Source: Treponema sp.
GTDB lineage: Bacteria; Spirochaetota; Spirochaetia; Treponematales; Breznakiellaceae
Assembly: GCA_031255815.1 (NCBI GenBank)
Contig: JAIRRU010000281.1
Location: 1 to 9,889 of the forward strand
Length of the DNA: 9,889 nucleotides
Direction: 5' to 3'
The notes beneath the pieces were generated by a model that saw only the letters and a list, made by a program, of their open reading frames with translations, was not told the origin of the DNA and made no database searches. Position 1 is the stretch's first letter. The number at the start of each line of letters is the position of its first letter. The translations under genes were made by a program, and so were the position numbers. Positions 1-6,760 of this stretch are shown piece by piece.

Positions 1-201
1 TGTCTCGAAAAAGTACGGGCTCTGGCGGAAATTCGGGAAAAACGGGGCTTCGGCTACCTTGTTTCGGTCGACGGGGGGATCAACGGGGAAACCGCCGTCC
101 GGGCGCGGGAAGCCGGGGCGGACATCCTGGTAGCAGGTTCCGCCTTCTTCCAGGCCGAAGACAAAAGGGCCCTGCTGCGATCCCTCAAGGGGCTTATTTA
201 A
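1..201 (+). CDS. rpe: Ribulose-phosphate 3-epimerase, C-terminal part
   Basis: The last 66 residues of an open frame that enters from the left edge and stops at TAA 199-201. Rpe interconverts ribulose 5-phosphate and xylulose 5-phosphate in the cytoplasmic pentose phosphate pathway. The segment carries the family's C-terminal signature: VDGGIN (residues about 27-32 of the fragment), then a run of ARE-AGAD, then LVAGSAFF. In this TIM-barrel family these are the last barrel strands; the Asp of VDGG is the conserved catalytic acid and the GSA loop grips the phosphate. The end after SLKGLI is the normal place for the family to stop, so the gene appears complete at its 3' end. The next gene starts 63 bases downstream on the same strand, so co-transcription is possible but not shown. 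Confidence 0.9.
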   Translation, partial: CLEKVRALAEIREKRGFGYLVSVDGGINGETAVRAREAGADILVAGSAFFQAEDKRALLRSLKGLI

Positions 202-264
202 CGGGCTTTTTTTACCGAAAATTGAGAGAAATCATGTTCATAGAACCGGGGAGGATCATCGCGA

Positions 265-1281
265 ATGAAAAAAAAGGCAGCCCTATTACCTTTTATTTGC
301 CTGTTTCTCCTGATTTTCCAAGCGAAACCCGCTCTGTCGGGGGCTGAGCCCGCCGGCAGAGCCCCGAAAACGGCCGCGCCGGCGCCGGGCTTTACCCGGC
401 TCCAGTCGGGGCTCGCCCTGTACCAGGAAGGCCGCTGGCGCGAGGCGCTGGGAGAGCTGCGCCGGGCTCAGGCTGAGGCGCTGGACCCGGAGCTTAAGGG
501 CGAAGCCTTTTACTGGATCGCCCTGGCGGAACTTTCCGCCGGGGATTACGACGCCGCGATACGGGACATGGACGCCCTGGAAACTACCGCCCCCGAAAGC
601 AAACGCCTGCGGGAAATCCCCTACCACAAAGGCCGGGCCCTGTATTACCTTGGCCGCTACGACGAGGCCCTCCTGCTCCTAAAGCTCTACACCGACGGGA
701 TCGGGGGAACACCCCCCCCTCCGGGAAGCGGCGCCGCGGCCCGCAAATCCGCCGCACTGTACTGGATAGGGGAATGTCTCTACGCCCTGGGCCAGTTTGA
801 CTATGCCCGGGATATCTTTATGCTGGTTACCGCCGACTACCCCCGGAGCGCCAAATACGAGGCCTCCTCCTACCGGCTCGGGCTTATCAATCAGAAAAAG
901 ATAGAGGAAGAGCTGCTGGCCCTGCTTAAATGGAGCCACGAAGAGTCCCTTCGGGCCATTGAGGAATACCAGCGGCGGGAGCGATCCTACGATCAGGCCC
1001 TTATCGCCTACCAAAAGCGAATCGCCGAATTGCTCAGGGGCACCTATATTACGGATATCGAGGCGGCCAATGCCCAGTACCGGCGGCAGCTCCAGGAAGC
1101 CGAGGCCCGGATCAGGGCCCTGGAAGCGGCTTCGGGATCGCCCCCCTCCGTCCTCCCTCCGGAGCCGCTGAGCCAGGCGGAAAAAGACCGGCGGCTCCTG
1201 TTCCTGCGGGCCGAGGCGGCGGACCTGAGCGACTGGCTTTCGGAGCTGCTTAACGAGGCCAACCAGGGAGGCGGCTGGTGA
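265..1281 (+). CDS. Exported tetratricopeptide-repeat protein with C-terminal coiled coil
   Basis: 338 residues. The start is ATG 265, with GGGGAGGA (248-255) nine bases upstream and a clear signal peptide directly after it: KKK, a hydrophobic core of about residues 5-19, and a likely signal peptidase I site near ALSG (about residue 25). The cysteine in the core is too early for a usual lipobox. The mature part has three to four TPR-like helix pairs between about residues 45 and 210, including blocks reading ALYQEGRWREAL, ALAELSAGDYDAAI and ALYYLGRYDEAL. The fourth (ALYWIGECLYALGQFDYARD, then YPRSAKYE) resembles the CpoB/YbgF type of periplasmic TPR. Residues about 215-335 are charged and helical, probably a coiled coil. 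The likely role is a periplasmic scaffold; partners are unknown. The stop overlaps the next start by 4 bases. An 8-C tract lies at 712-719 between TPRs. Confidence 0.85.
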   Translation: MKKKAALLPFICLFLLIFQAKPALSGAEPAGRAPKTAAPAPGFTRLQSGLALYQEGRWREALGELRRAQAEALDPELKGEAFYWIALAELSAGDYDAAIRDMDALETTAPESKRLREIPYHKGRALYYLGRYDEALLLLKLYTDGIGGTPPPPGSGAAARKSAALYWIGECLYALGQFDYARDIFMLVTADYPRSAKYEASSYRLGLINQKKIEEELLALLKWSHEESLRAIEEYQRRERSYDQALIAYQKRIAELLRGTYITDIEAANAQYRRQLQEAEARIRALEAASGSPPSVLPPEPLSQAEKDRRLLFLRAEAADLSDWLSELLNEANQGGGW

Positions 1282-2348
1282 AAAAGACGATCCTCTGCCT
1301 TTTTGTTTTTTTCGCGGTTCTGATACCTTTCCTTGGGGCCGTTGATTATACCAACGGCCACTTGCGCCTTACCCTGGACGAGGGAAGCGGCCGTTTTTTC
1401 CTGTACTGCCTGACTGGTTTTTCGCCCCTCAAGTTCGAGCCCCTCTTTGAATCCCAAAGCCCGCGGACCAGCCTGCTTACGGCCTATTACAACGAAAAAG
1501 CCTACAAACTGGGGGAAAACAGCAGCTTCAAGATCCGTCTCGACAATAAGGAACTCAGCCCGGCGCTGATTTTCGAATCCTCCTTCCTCAGGGTAACCGA
1601 GCGCTTCGAGTTCATCAAAACCGGGGGCTCCTCCTCGGCCAACGGGGTAAAAATCACCTTCACGGTCGAAAACACCGGTTCCCGCCGGGCCGACGCGGGC
1701 ATCCGGCTTCTCCTGGACACCAATCTGGGGGAAGGCAGGGGCGGCCCTCCCCTGGTTACGGATCTCGGGCCCGTGAACGGCGAAACAAGCTTTGAGCCCG
1801 TATCCCCGGACAGATGGTGGAGATCCGGAAACGACAGCCTCTCCCTGATAGGCAGCCTTGGCCCGGAAGCCGGCGGCAAGCCGGATCTTGTCCATGTGGC
1901 AAACTGGAAACGGCTGAACGATGCTTCCTGGAAGCTCAGGTACTCCCCCGGCAGGAATTTCACGAATTCCAGCAATATCGGCGACTCCGCGGTGGCCTAC
2001 TATTTCGAGCCCCGCAGGATACTCACCGGGGAATCTTTTTCCGTTTCCCTGCTCCTGGCAGCCAACGATCCCTCCGGTTTTGCCATCTACCACGTAATGA
2101 CCTCCACCGAGCCCCCGATGCTGGATAGCCCCTACGCGGCCGCCGATCCCTTTGCCGCGGCCGATCCCCCGGCGGCTCCCTCCTCCCTTTCGGCATTGGA
2201 AGCGGACATGAACGCCCTGCGGGATCTGCTGGCCCGGATCGACCGATCCATCAACGCCGGTTTTCTGATTAGCGATGAAGAACTTCTCCAGATGGAACAG
2301 GAGATTGCCCGCCTGCGCTCCCGCTATGGCAGCCCTGAGCCGCGATGA
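1278..2348 (+). CDS. Exported beta-rich protein of unknown function with C-terminal coiled coil
   Basis: 356 residues from GTG 1278, which overlaps the TGA of the upstream gene (GTGA, 4 bases). The start is supported by the signal peptide that follows at once: KK, a hydrophobic stretch of residues 4-18, and a cleavage site after FLGA. I do not recognise the family. Residues about 22-280 alternate short hydrophobic and polar stretches typical of beta strands, with segments such as VKITFTVENTGSRRADAGIR and LLLDTNLGEG that suggest a beta-sandwich fold. A low-complexity AAADP repeat linker follows (residues about 287-298). Residues about 305-352 (LSALEADMNALRDLLARI and onward, ending EQEIARLRSRYG) form a probable coiled coil. 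Position between two TPR proteins in overlapping genes suggests a joint envelope role. A long open frame on the opposite strand over this gene looks like a GC-driven shadow. Confidence 0.8.
   Translation: MKKTILCLFVFFAVLIPFLGAVDYTNGHLRLTLDEGSGRFFLYCLTGFSPLKFEPLFESQSPRTSLLTAYYNEKAYKLGENSSFKIRLDNKELSPALIFESSFLRVTERFEFIKTGGSSSANGVKITFTVENTGSRRADAGIRLLLDTNLGEGRGGPPLVTDLGPVNGETSFEPVSPDRWWRSGNDSLSLIGSLGPEAGGKPDLVHVANWKRLNDASWKLRYSPGRNFTNSSNIGDSAVAYYFEPRRILTGESFSVSLLLAANDPSGFAIYHVMTSTEPPMLDSPYAAADPFAAADPPAAPSSLSALEADMNALRDLLARIDRSINAGFLISDEELLQMEQEIARLRSRYGSPEPR
2136..2171 (+). repeat. Two tandem 18-base units encoding AAADP(F/P)
   Basis: Two adjacent, imperfect 18-base units (2136-2153 and 2154-2171) in frame within the exported beta-rich protein encode AAADPF and AAADPP. 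They form the flexible linker between the beta-rich domain and the terminal coiled coil. Copy number could vary between strains without breaking the frame. Confidence 0.6.
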
Positions 2349-3490
2349 TGGATCCGATATTAACAAAGGCGATCCGTCAGACACGGCGGCGGAATTTTGA
2401 AGGGGCGATTAAAACCCTGGAAGTGGAAGGGGCGAATCGTTACCACGGTATTTTCCGCTACTATTACATCCTTGCCGTATCCTGCCTCTATGTAAACGAT
2501 TTTAAGGGCGCCCTTGAGTACTTCAGACTGGCCCGGAAGGTAAAGGCCCGGGATCCCCTGTCCCTGCTGGGCTTGGGGGTGCTCTACCTGCGCCGGGGGG
2601 AAACCGCCGAGGCGCTGGAGTATTACCTTGAAGCGCAGGATCTGGACCCGAAAAACAGGATCGCCGCCCGCGCCCTGAAAATAATCCGCAAGTACGGCGG
2701 GCAGGATCGGCTTTCCGACTGGCTTGAAAGCGGGGAGCTCTACAAGCTCTACCCCCCCCTGCCCAAACTGCCCCTGAGCCCCCGGCATTTCCTCCTGCCC
2801 CTGGCGGGGCTCTTCGCCGCCCTCAGCATCCTCGGCTTCCTGCTTGTCCAGTTCCGGCTAATCGATCTCCCTTTCCGGGAAAACCGGACCGGCATAGCCG
2901 CCACGGCTCGGGAAAGGGAAGACCGGGAACGCCCGGTGGAGACCGGCGGCAGTTACCGCTACATTCTAACCCGCGACCAGGTGTTGAATATCTACGACCA
3001 GGCCCTCTCCCTCTTTACCGGCAAGCGGGACGAGGCCGCCAGGTACAACCTGAACCGGCTTCTGGAGTCCAACGCTTCGGAAGGAATCAAAAACAAGTGC
3101 CGCCTGGTCATTTCCTACCTGGAAACGCCGGGTTTCGATACCTTTAACCGCCGGGACAACTTTAGCTATGCCGAGGTGATCCGGGATCCCTTCCTCTACC
3201 GGGACTGTCATATTATCTGGCGGGGCATGGCGACCAACGTGGAGTATCTCCCCGACCGGACCGCCTTCGATTTTCTTGTCGGCTACGAGACCCGCCGGAC
3301 TATGGAGGGGATCGTAAGGGTTACTTTCGAACAGGCGGCGGTAATAAACCCGGAAAAACCCCTCGAAGTCCTGGGCCGTATTGTCCCGGTTGTCGGCGAG
3401 GGGAACCCGAACGCGGGTTTCAACATCGAGCTCCGGGCGGTGGCGGTTCACCAGAGCGGCCTGCTGCCTTCCGCCGGGGAAGCAAGATGA
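2345..3490 (+). CDS. TPR protein with a single membrane segment
   Basis: 381 residues from ATG 2345, which overlaps the upstream TGA (ATGA); a second ATG follows at once at 2348. There is no signal peptide. Residues about 15-130 contain TPR-like helix pairs: RRNFEGAIKTLE, then CLYVNDFKGALEYFRLARK, then LGVLYLRRGETAEALEYYLE with AQDLDPKNRIA. A proline-rich hinge (residues about 136-147, including the 8-C tract 2752-2759) leads into one hydrophobic segment (about 149-169). The remaining 210 residues are soluble and of no family I recognise, with a charged, likely disordered part just after the membrane (about 175-198). The simplest topology is a cytoplasmic TPR domain, one transmembrane helix and a periplasmic C-terminal domain; this is inferred. 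Two exported partners are encoded just upstream, and dtd overlaps its stop by 4 bases. Confidence 0.82.
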   Translation: MMDPILTKAIRQTRRRNFEGAIKTLEVEGANRYHGIFRYYYILAVSCLYVNDFKGALEYFRLARKVKARDPLSLLGLGVLYLRRGETAEALEYYLEAQDLDPKNRIAARALKIIRKYGGQDRLSDWLESGELYKLYPPLPKLPLSPRHFLLPLAGLFAALSILGFLLVQFRLIDLPFRENRTGIAATAREREDRERPVETGGSYRYILTRDQVLNIYDQALSLFTGKRDEAARYNLNRLLESNASEGIKNKCRLVISYLETPGFDTFNRRDNFSYAEVIRDPFLYRDCHIIWRGMATNVEYLPDRTAFDFLVGYETRRTMEGIVRVTFEQAAVINPEKPLEVLGRIVPVVGEGNPNAGFNIELRAVAVHQSGLLPSAGEAR

Positions 3491-3951
3491 GGGCGGTGGT
3501 TCAGCGGGTGCTTGGGGCTTCCGTTTCGGTAGCGGGAACCATCCGGGGCAGTATCGGGCGGGGGCTTCTGGTATATCTGGGGGTCGCCCGGGGAGACGGA
3601 AAGGAAGACGCGGAATATCTGGCGGAAAAAACCGCGAACCTGAGGATCTTCGAAGACGGGCAGGGTAAGATGAACCTGTCCCTTAAGGATCTGCTTGCCC
3701 AGGGAGGCCGGGCGGGCGTGCTTGCCGTTTCCCAGTTTACCCTTCTGGCGGACGCCCGCAAGGGAAGGCGGCCCTACTACGGCGGGGCGGCGGAAGCGGC
3801 GGAGGCGGAACCCCTCTACCAGTACTTTATCGAGCGGATCCGCGGCCGGGGGCTTGTCTGCGAAAGCGGAATTTTTCAGGCCCGCATGGAAGTTGCCTGC
3901 ACCAACGAGGGCCCGGTAACCATTCTGCTTGACAGCCGCGCCGCCGGGTAG
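3487..3951 (+). CDS. dtd: D-aminoacyl-tRNA deacylase
   Basis: 154 residues, close to the usual size of about 145-150. Dtd hydrolyses D-amino acids (and misattached glycine) from tRNA, protecting cytoplasmic translation. The N-terminus MRAVVQRVLGASVSV is typical. The conserved SQFTLLAD (about residues 81-88) is followed by ARKGRRPYYGGAAEAAEAEPLY. The C-terminal NEGPVTILLDS contains the Gly-Pro motif that gives the family its chiral selectivity. The usual GxFGA segment before it reads GIFQA here, a Gly to Gln change. Start ATG 3487 overlaps the TGA of the upstream TPR gene (ATGA), so translation is probably coupled and dtd is the last gene of the cluster. It stops 2 bases before the stop codon of the convergent prs, and I see no terminator hairpin between them. 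Confidence 0.95.
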   Translation: MRAVVQRVLGASVSVAGTIRGSIGRGLLVYLGVARGDGKEDAEYLAEKTANLRIFEDGQGKMNLSLKDLLAQGGRAGVLAVSQFTLLADARKGRRPYYGGAAEAAEAEPLYQYFIERIRGRGLVCESGIFQARMEVACTNEGPVTILLDSRAAG

Positions 3952-3953
3952 CC

Positions 3954-5057
3954 CTACTGGTTAAACAAATTCGGCGAATTTAAGTATATTTCGGCGCTGA
4001 AGGGCCGCAGCAGCTTGGTCATTGAACTGTTGGTCACTATGGTTCTGATGATCCGGGCGGAAAGCTCCGAGGAAGGCACCACCTCCAGGTTGGGGATGCT
4101 CTCCGCCAGGCGGCCCGGGCAGGAGATGGTATCGGTTACCATGATGTGGTTCAGAAGCCCTTCCCCGGCAAACTGGCTGAGCCGCCTGGCGGCAGGGGCG
4201 GAAAAGAGGGCGTGTACGGCGATCAGGTTGATCTCCGCGGGGCGCAGGGGTTCCAGGGCGCGGATAAGGCCCTCCACCGAGGCGGCGGTATCGATCATGT
4301 CGTCCACAATCCACAGCACCTTGCCCTCCACCGGCTCCGCCGAAAGGATGTTAACCGACTCGATGGTATTGGATTTGGAATAATCCCGCTGTTTATGGGC
4401 CACCACCAGGTGGGCGCCAAAAGAGTTGGCGAAATCCCTGCCGAGTTTTTCACCCCCCGCGTCAACCGAACAAAAGGCCCAGTTGCCGCGCACCTCTCTT
4501 TCAAGAACGCCGATATCCCGGATGTAAAAATCGCAGAGGTACCGTTTAAGCAGGGTAAGGGCGGGAATATCGTCCACCAGGCAGATTGTGGGATCCACCA
4601 TGGATCGGGATTTGTCCGAATGGAGCTGGTAGGTAACAAAGTGCCGGGTTCCCAGAGAGGCGAGGATCTTCAGGTGAACCCAGAGCCCGACGGAACAGCG
4701 GCGGGTAGTCCGGTCTGAACGGGCGCAGGACACGTAGGGTTCAAACACGATAATCCGGGCCGCCTGGGAACGCTTAAGGGCGTCCACCGAGTGGTAGAGT
4801 TCCACTTTCGCCTCTTCCACATCTATCCCCGCGTCATTCCTGGCGGCGCTGGTAAAGAGAATCACGTCCTTGCCCCGGATAGACGCGTTTACCACCACCT
4901 CCATTTCCCCGTCCGCAAAGCGGTCGGTCCGCAGAAGATCCACCCCGTTGATATCGCCGGCCATGGTTTGAAAGCTGGGGAATTTCTGCAGATGGGATAT
5001 CACCTGGGAGGCGTAGGTCTTCATCGGCCTGGTAGCGGTAATGATAAAATCATTCAT
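3954..5057 (-). CDS. prs: Ribose-phosphate pyrophosphokinase (PRPP synthetase), divergent form
   Basis: 367 residues; classical Prs is about 310-320. Prs makes phosphoribosyl pyrophosphate from ribose 5-phosphate and ATP for nucleotide and amino acid synthesis. Recognisable parts are an N-terminal block (VDLLRTDRFADGEMEVVV) matching the family's ExxxRFxDGE region, the loop SCARSDR aligning with YARQDR, QLHS in place of DLHA (His kept, Asp replaced by Gln), and HKQR in place of DKRR with the catalytic Lys kept. The PRPP loop reads VDDMIDTAAS, near the canonical VDDMIDTGGT. The segment after SDR (TTRRCSVGLWVHLKIL) lacks the usual PITAK pattern. Length differences are spread through inserts and a longer C-terminus. 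The ATG at 5055-5057 has GGGGG (5065-5069) seven bases upstream. It is divergent from recA and convergent with dtd. The family call is firm; full catalytic competence is inferred. Confidence 0.87.
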   Translation of the reverse strand: MNDFIITATRPMKTYASQVISHLQKFPSFQTMAGDINGVDLLRTDRFADGEMEVVVNASIRGKDVILFTSAARNDAGIDVEEAKVELYHSVDALKRSQAARIIVFEPYVSCARSDRTTRRCSVGLWVHLKILASLGTRHFVTYQLHSDKSRSMVDPTICLVDDIPALTLLKRYLCDFYIRDIGVLEREVRGNWAFCSVDAGGEKLGRDFANSFGAHLVVAHKQRDYSKSNTIESVNILSAEPVEGKVLWIVDDMIDTAASVEGLIRALEPLRPAEINLIAVHALFSAPAARRLSQFAGEGLLNHIMVTDTISCPGRLAESIPNLEVVPSSELSARIIRTIVTNSSMTKLLRPFSAEIYLNSPNLFNQ

Positions 5058-5234
5058 CCTGAATCCCCCGTCCCTCTAAAACTATACTAAAAAGGATTTT
5101 GGGTACAGATGACGGATAAGCCGGTTCGGGGCTCCTGATGAGCGGCGGGTAGAAAAAACTAAAAAAAACTGATATTTTTTATAAATCATTAAACCGCCTT
5201 GAACGGCAGCGCCCTATATAAGGGGAGGGTAAAT
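5058..5234. promoter_or_regulatory. Divergent spacer between prs and recA
   Basis: A 177-base gap that must hold promoters for both prs (-) and recA (+). An AT-rich block of A and T runs sits at 5152-5192, in sharp contrast to the GC-rich surroundings. On the + strand TATAAA (5180-5185) is the best -10 candidate for recA, but there is no good -35 before it. On the - strand TATAGT (complement of 5081-5086) could serve prs, again without a clear -35. I found neither an E. coli-type CTGT-N8-ACAG nor a B. subtilis-type GAAC-N4-GTTC SOS operator, so LexA control of recA is not supported by the sequence. The block may simply be a melting or curvature region. Confidence 0.4.
5221..5229 (+). promoter_or_regulatory. 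Strong ribosome binding site that sets the recA start
   Basis: AGGGGAGGG lies just before ATG 5235, with its GGAGG core (5224-5228) six bases from the start codon. This argues for ATG 5235 over an in-frame TTG at 5199, which would place this purine run inside the coding region and add 12 residues not seen in RecA proteins. Confidence 0.8.
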
Positions 5235-6620
5235 ATGGCAAAAGCTAGTGAGACAGACAGGTTCAGGGGAAACCCCCTGGCCTCTTCGGAAGAAAAGGAA
5301 AAAGCTCTGGAAGCCGCGCGGCTCCAGATCGAAAAACAGTTCGGTTCCGGCTCCCTTATCCAGTTGGGGAAAAGCTCCAACGTGGCGGGGATAGAGGTTA
5401 TCCCTTCCGGCTCGATCCTGCTGGACGAAGCTTTGGGAATAGGCGGCTATCCCCGGGGCAGGATCATCGAGATATACGGCCCTGAGTCTTCAGGAAAAAC
5501 CACCCTGGCGCTTCACGCCATAGCGGAAGCCCAGAAACAGGGAGGCATAGCCGCCTTTGTGGACGCCGAACACGCCCTGGACCCGGTATACGCCAAAAAC
5601 CTGGGGGTCAACATCGACAAACTCTGGGTTTCCCAGCCCGATTCGGGGGAACAGGCCCTGGAAATCGCCGAAAGCCTGGTTCGTTCCGGCGCGGTGGACG
5701 TAATCGTGGTGGACTCCGTGGCGGCCCTAACCCCCCAGGCGGAAATAGACGGCGATATGGGGGACGCCCAGATGGGCCTTCAGGCCCGGCTTATGAGCCA
5801 GGCCATGCGGAAACTCACCGCCATCATCGGCAAGTCCCGGACTATCCTTATTTTCATCAACCAGATCCGCATGAAGATCGGGGTGATGTTCGGAAACCCG
5901 GAAACCACCACCGGCGGCAACGCTTTAAAATTCTACGCCTCCGTGCGTCTGGAGGTTCGTAAGATCGAGACCATCGAAGCGGGCAAGGATGTTGACGCGG
6001 TCGGCAACCGGGTCCGGGTCAAGGTGGTTAAGAACAAGGTGGCCCCTCCCTTCCGCCGCGCGGAGCTGGATATCATCTTTGGCAAGGGCGTATCCGCCGT
6101 CGGGAGCCTCCTGGACGGGGCGGTTAAGTACGAAATTATCGACAAGAAAGGCGCCTGGTACTCCTGCGGCGAGGAAAAGATAGGGCAGGGGAGGGACAGC
6201 GCCCTTAGTTATCTGGAACAGAACGCCGAATTCTCAAAGAACCTCGAAGCCCGGTTGAAAAAACTCATGTTTCCCGGCCGGGAATTCCCCGTTCCCGCGG
6301 CGGAGGGCAAGGCAGGGGCCGCCCTTGCGCCGGATACGGAAAAAGCGTCTCCCGCGGCAAATCCTCCGGCGGCCCCCCTGCCCGGGGCGGCTTCCCCGGC
6401 GGCGGGGATTCCCGGGGCCGGGATTCCCGCGGCGGCGGCTCAGCCGGCCTCCGGCCCGCGGCCCGCGGCAACAGCCCCGGCGGCGCCCCGGCCTTCCCGC
6501 TCCGGAACGGCCGTAAATCCCGTTCCGGCAGCTAACCCGGCGGGCCCGGGGGAGCCTGCCCACCGCGGGCCCGGCAGGCCGCGGAAAAACCCCCTCACAG
6601 ACGCGGAGGCCCTGTTCTAG
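5235..6620 (+). CDS. recA: Recombinase RecA with long Ala/Pro-rich C-terminal extension
   Basis: 461 residues from ATG 5235; typical RecA is about 350. RecA forms ATP-dependent filaments on single-stranded DNA and drives homologous pairing and the SOS response. All core motifs are intact: Walker [10 protein letters not shown] (about residues 83-91), Walker [11 protein letters not shown], loop L1 around [12 protein letters not shown], and the family signature with loop L2 from [19 protein letters not shown] to [13 protein letters not shown]. The C-terminal domain follows with [15 protein letters not shown] and ends near LKKLMFP (Met 345). About 110 further residues follow: an Ala/Pro/Gly-rich low-complexity linker (about 350-443), then [10 protein letters not shown] with an AT-hook-like GRPRK (447-451), then the acidic-hydrophobic end LTDAEALF. 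The start is fixed by a strong Shine-Dalgarno. It is probably transcribed alone, since a promoter-like site and a palindrome follow. Confidence 0.97.
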   Translation: MAKASETDRFRGNPLASSEEKEKALEAARLQIEKQFGSGSLIQLGKSSNVAGIEVIPSGSILLDEALGIGGYPRGRIIEIYGPESSGKTTLALHAIAEAQKQGGIAAFVDAEHALDPVYAKNLGVNIDKLWVSQPDSGEQALEIAESLVRSGAVDVIVVDSVAALTPQAEIDGDMGDAQMGLQARLMSQAMRKLTAIIGKSRTILIFINQIRMKIGVMFGNPETTTGGNALKFYASVRLEVRKIETIEAGKDVDAVGNRVRVKVVKNKVAPPFRRAELDIIFGKGVSAVGSLLDGAVKYEIIDKKGAWYSCGEEKIGQGRDSALSYLEQNAEFSKNLEARLKKLMFPGREFPVPAAEGKAGAALAPDTEKASPAANPPAAPLPGAASPAAGIPGAGIPAAAAQPASGPRPAATAPAAPRPSRSGTAVNPVPAANPAGPGEPAHRGPGRPRKNPLTDAEALF

Positions 6621-6622
6621 CG

Positions 6623-6652
6623 TTGATCGCCTTGCGGCAGGGAAGGTATAAT
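6623..6652 (+). promoter_or_regulatory. Candidate sigma-70-type promoter for the scpA operon
   Basis: TTGATC (6623-6628) and a perfect TATAAT (6647-6652) are 18 bases apart, directly after the recA stop codon. Transcription would start near 6659 and leave a leader of about 100 bases before scpA. A second TATAAT (6659-6664) has no matching -35. The -35 matches the consensus in only four of six bases. This is a pattern call only. Confidence 0.5.
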
Positions 6653-6666
6653 TGTGTTTATAATCG

Positions 6667-6701
6667 AGGCTGTTCCAAAACTTCAGTTTTTGGAACAGCT
6701 T
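6667..6701. repeat. Strong palindrome in the recA-scpA gap (possible terminator, leader hairpin or dispersed repeat)
   Basis: Left arm GCTGTTCCAAAA (6669-6680) and right arm TTTTGGAACAGC (6688-6699) pair perfectly over 12 bases. The stem extends outward by a G-T and an A-T pair, and inward by a C-G pair if one T is bulged. The loop centre is TTCA. The bases after the right arm (TTCTTACT) are only moderately T-rich, so it is a weak intrinsic terminator at best. Being almost symmetric and AT-richer than its surroundings, it could also be a dispersed palindromic repeat. It lies downstream of the candidate scpA promoter, so it would form in the scpA leader RNA. Confidence 0.7.
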
Positions 6702-6760
6702 CTTACTCAATCACTTGCTTTGCGGACAGACTTCGATAAGAGGATCCATAGAGAGGACCC

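Noticed and set aside
202..264. T run (207-213) after rpe as a terminator, and a short frame from ATG 234
   Set aside because: I could find no stem before the T run. The frame from 234 ends within about 38 codons and overlaps the signal peptide of a well-supported gene.
1044..2384. A 446-codon open frame on the - strand across the exported beta-rich gene
   Set aside because: It lies opposite a gene with a clear signal peptide and overlap-linked start; its product is Gly/Arg/Pro-rich with no recognisable domain, as expected of a shadow frame in GC-rich DNA.
3949..3960. Bidirectional terminator between dtd and prs
   Set aside because: The stop codons are two bases apart and no stem-loop with a T run is visible.
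4146..4718. A 190-codon open frame on the + strand opposite prs
   Set aside because: It mirrors prs codons and has no domain; prs motifs on the - strand are clear.
5199..5234. TTG 5199 as the recA start
   Set aside because: The strong AGGGGAGGG before ATG 5235 and the usual RecA N-terminus favour the later start.
5058..5234. SOS box for recA
   Set aside because: Neither of the two well-known operator patterns is present, and LexA type in this lineage is uncertain.
6234..6710. A - strand open frame of 158 codons over the RecA tail
   Set aside because: It is an Arg/Gly/Pro-rich shadow of the Ala/Pro linker, and its 5' end lies in the palindrome.
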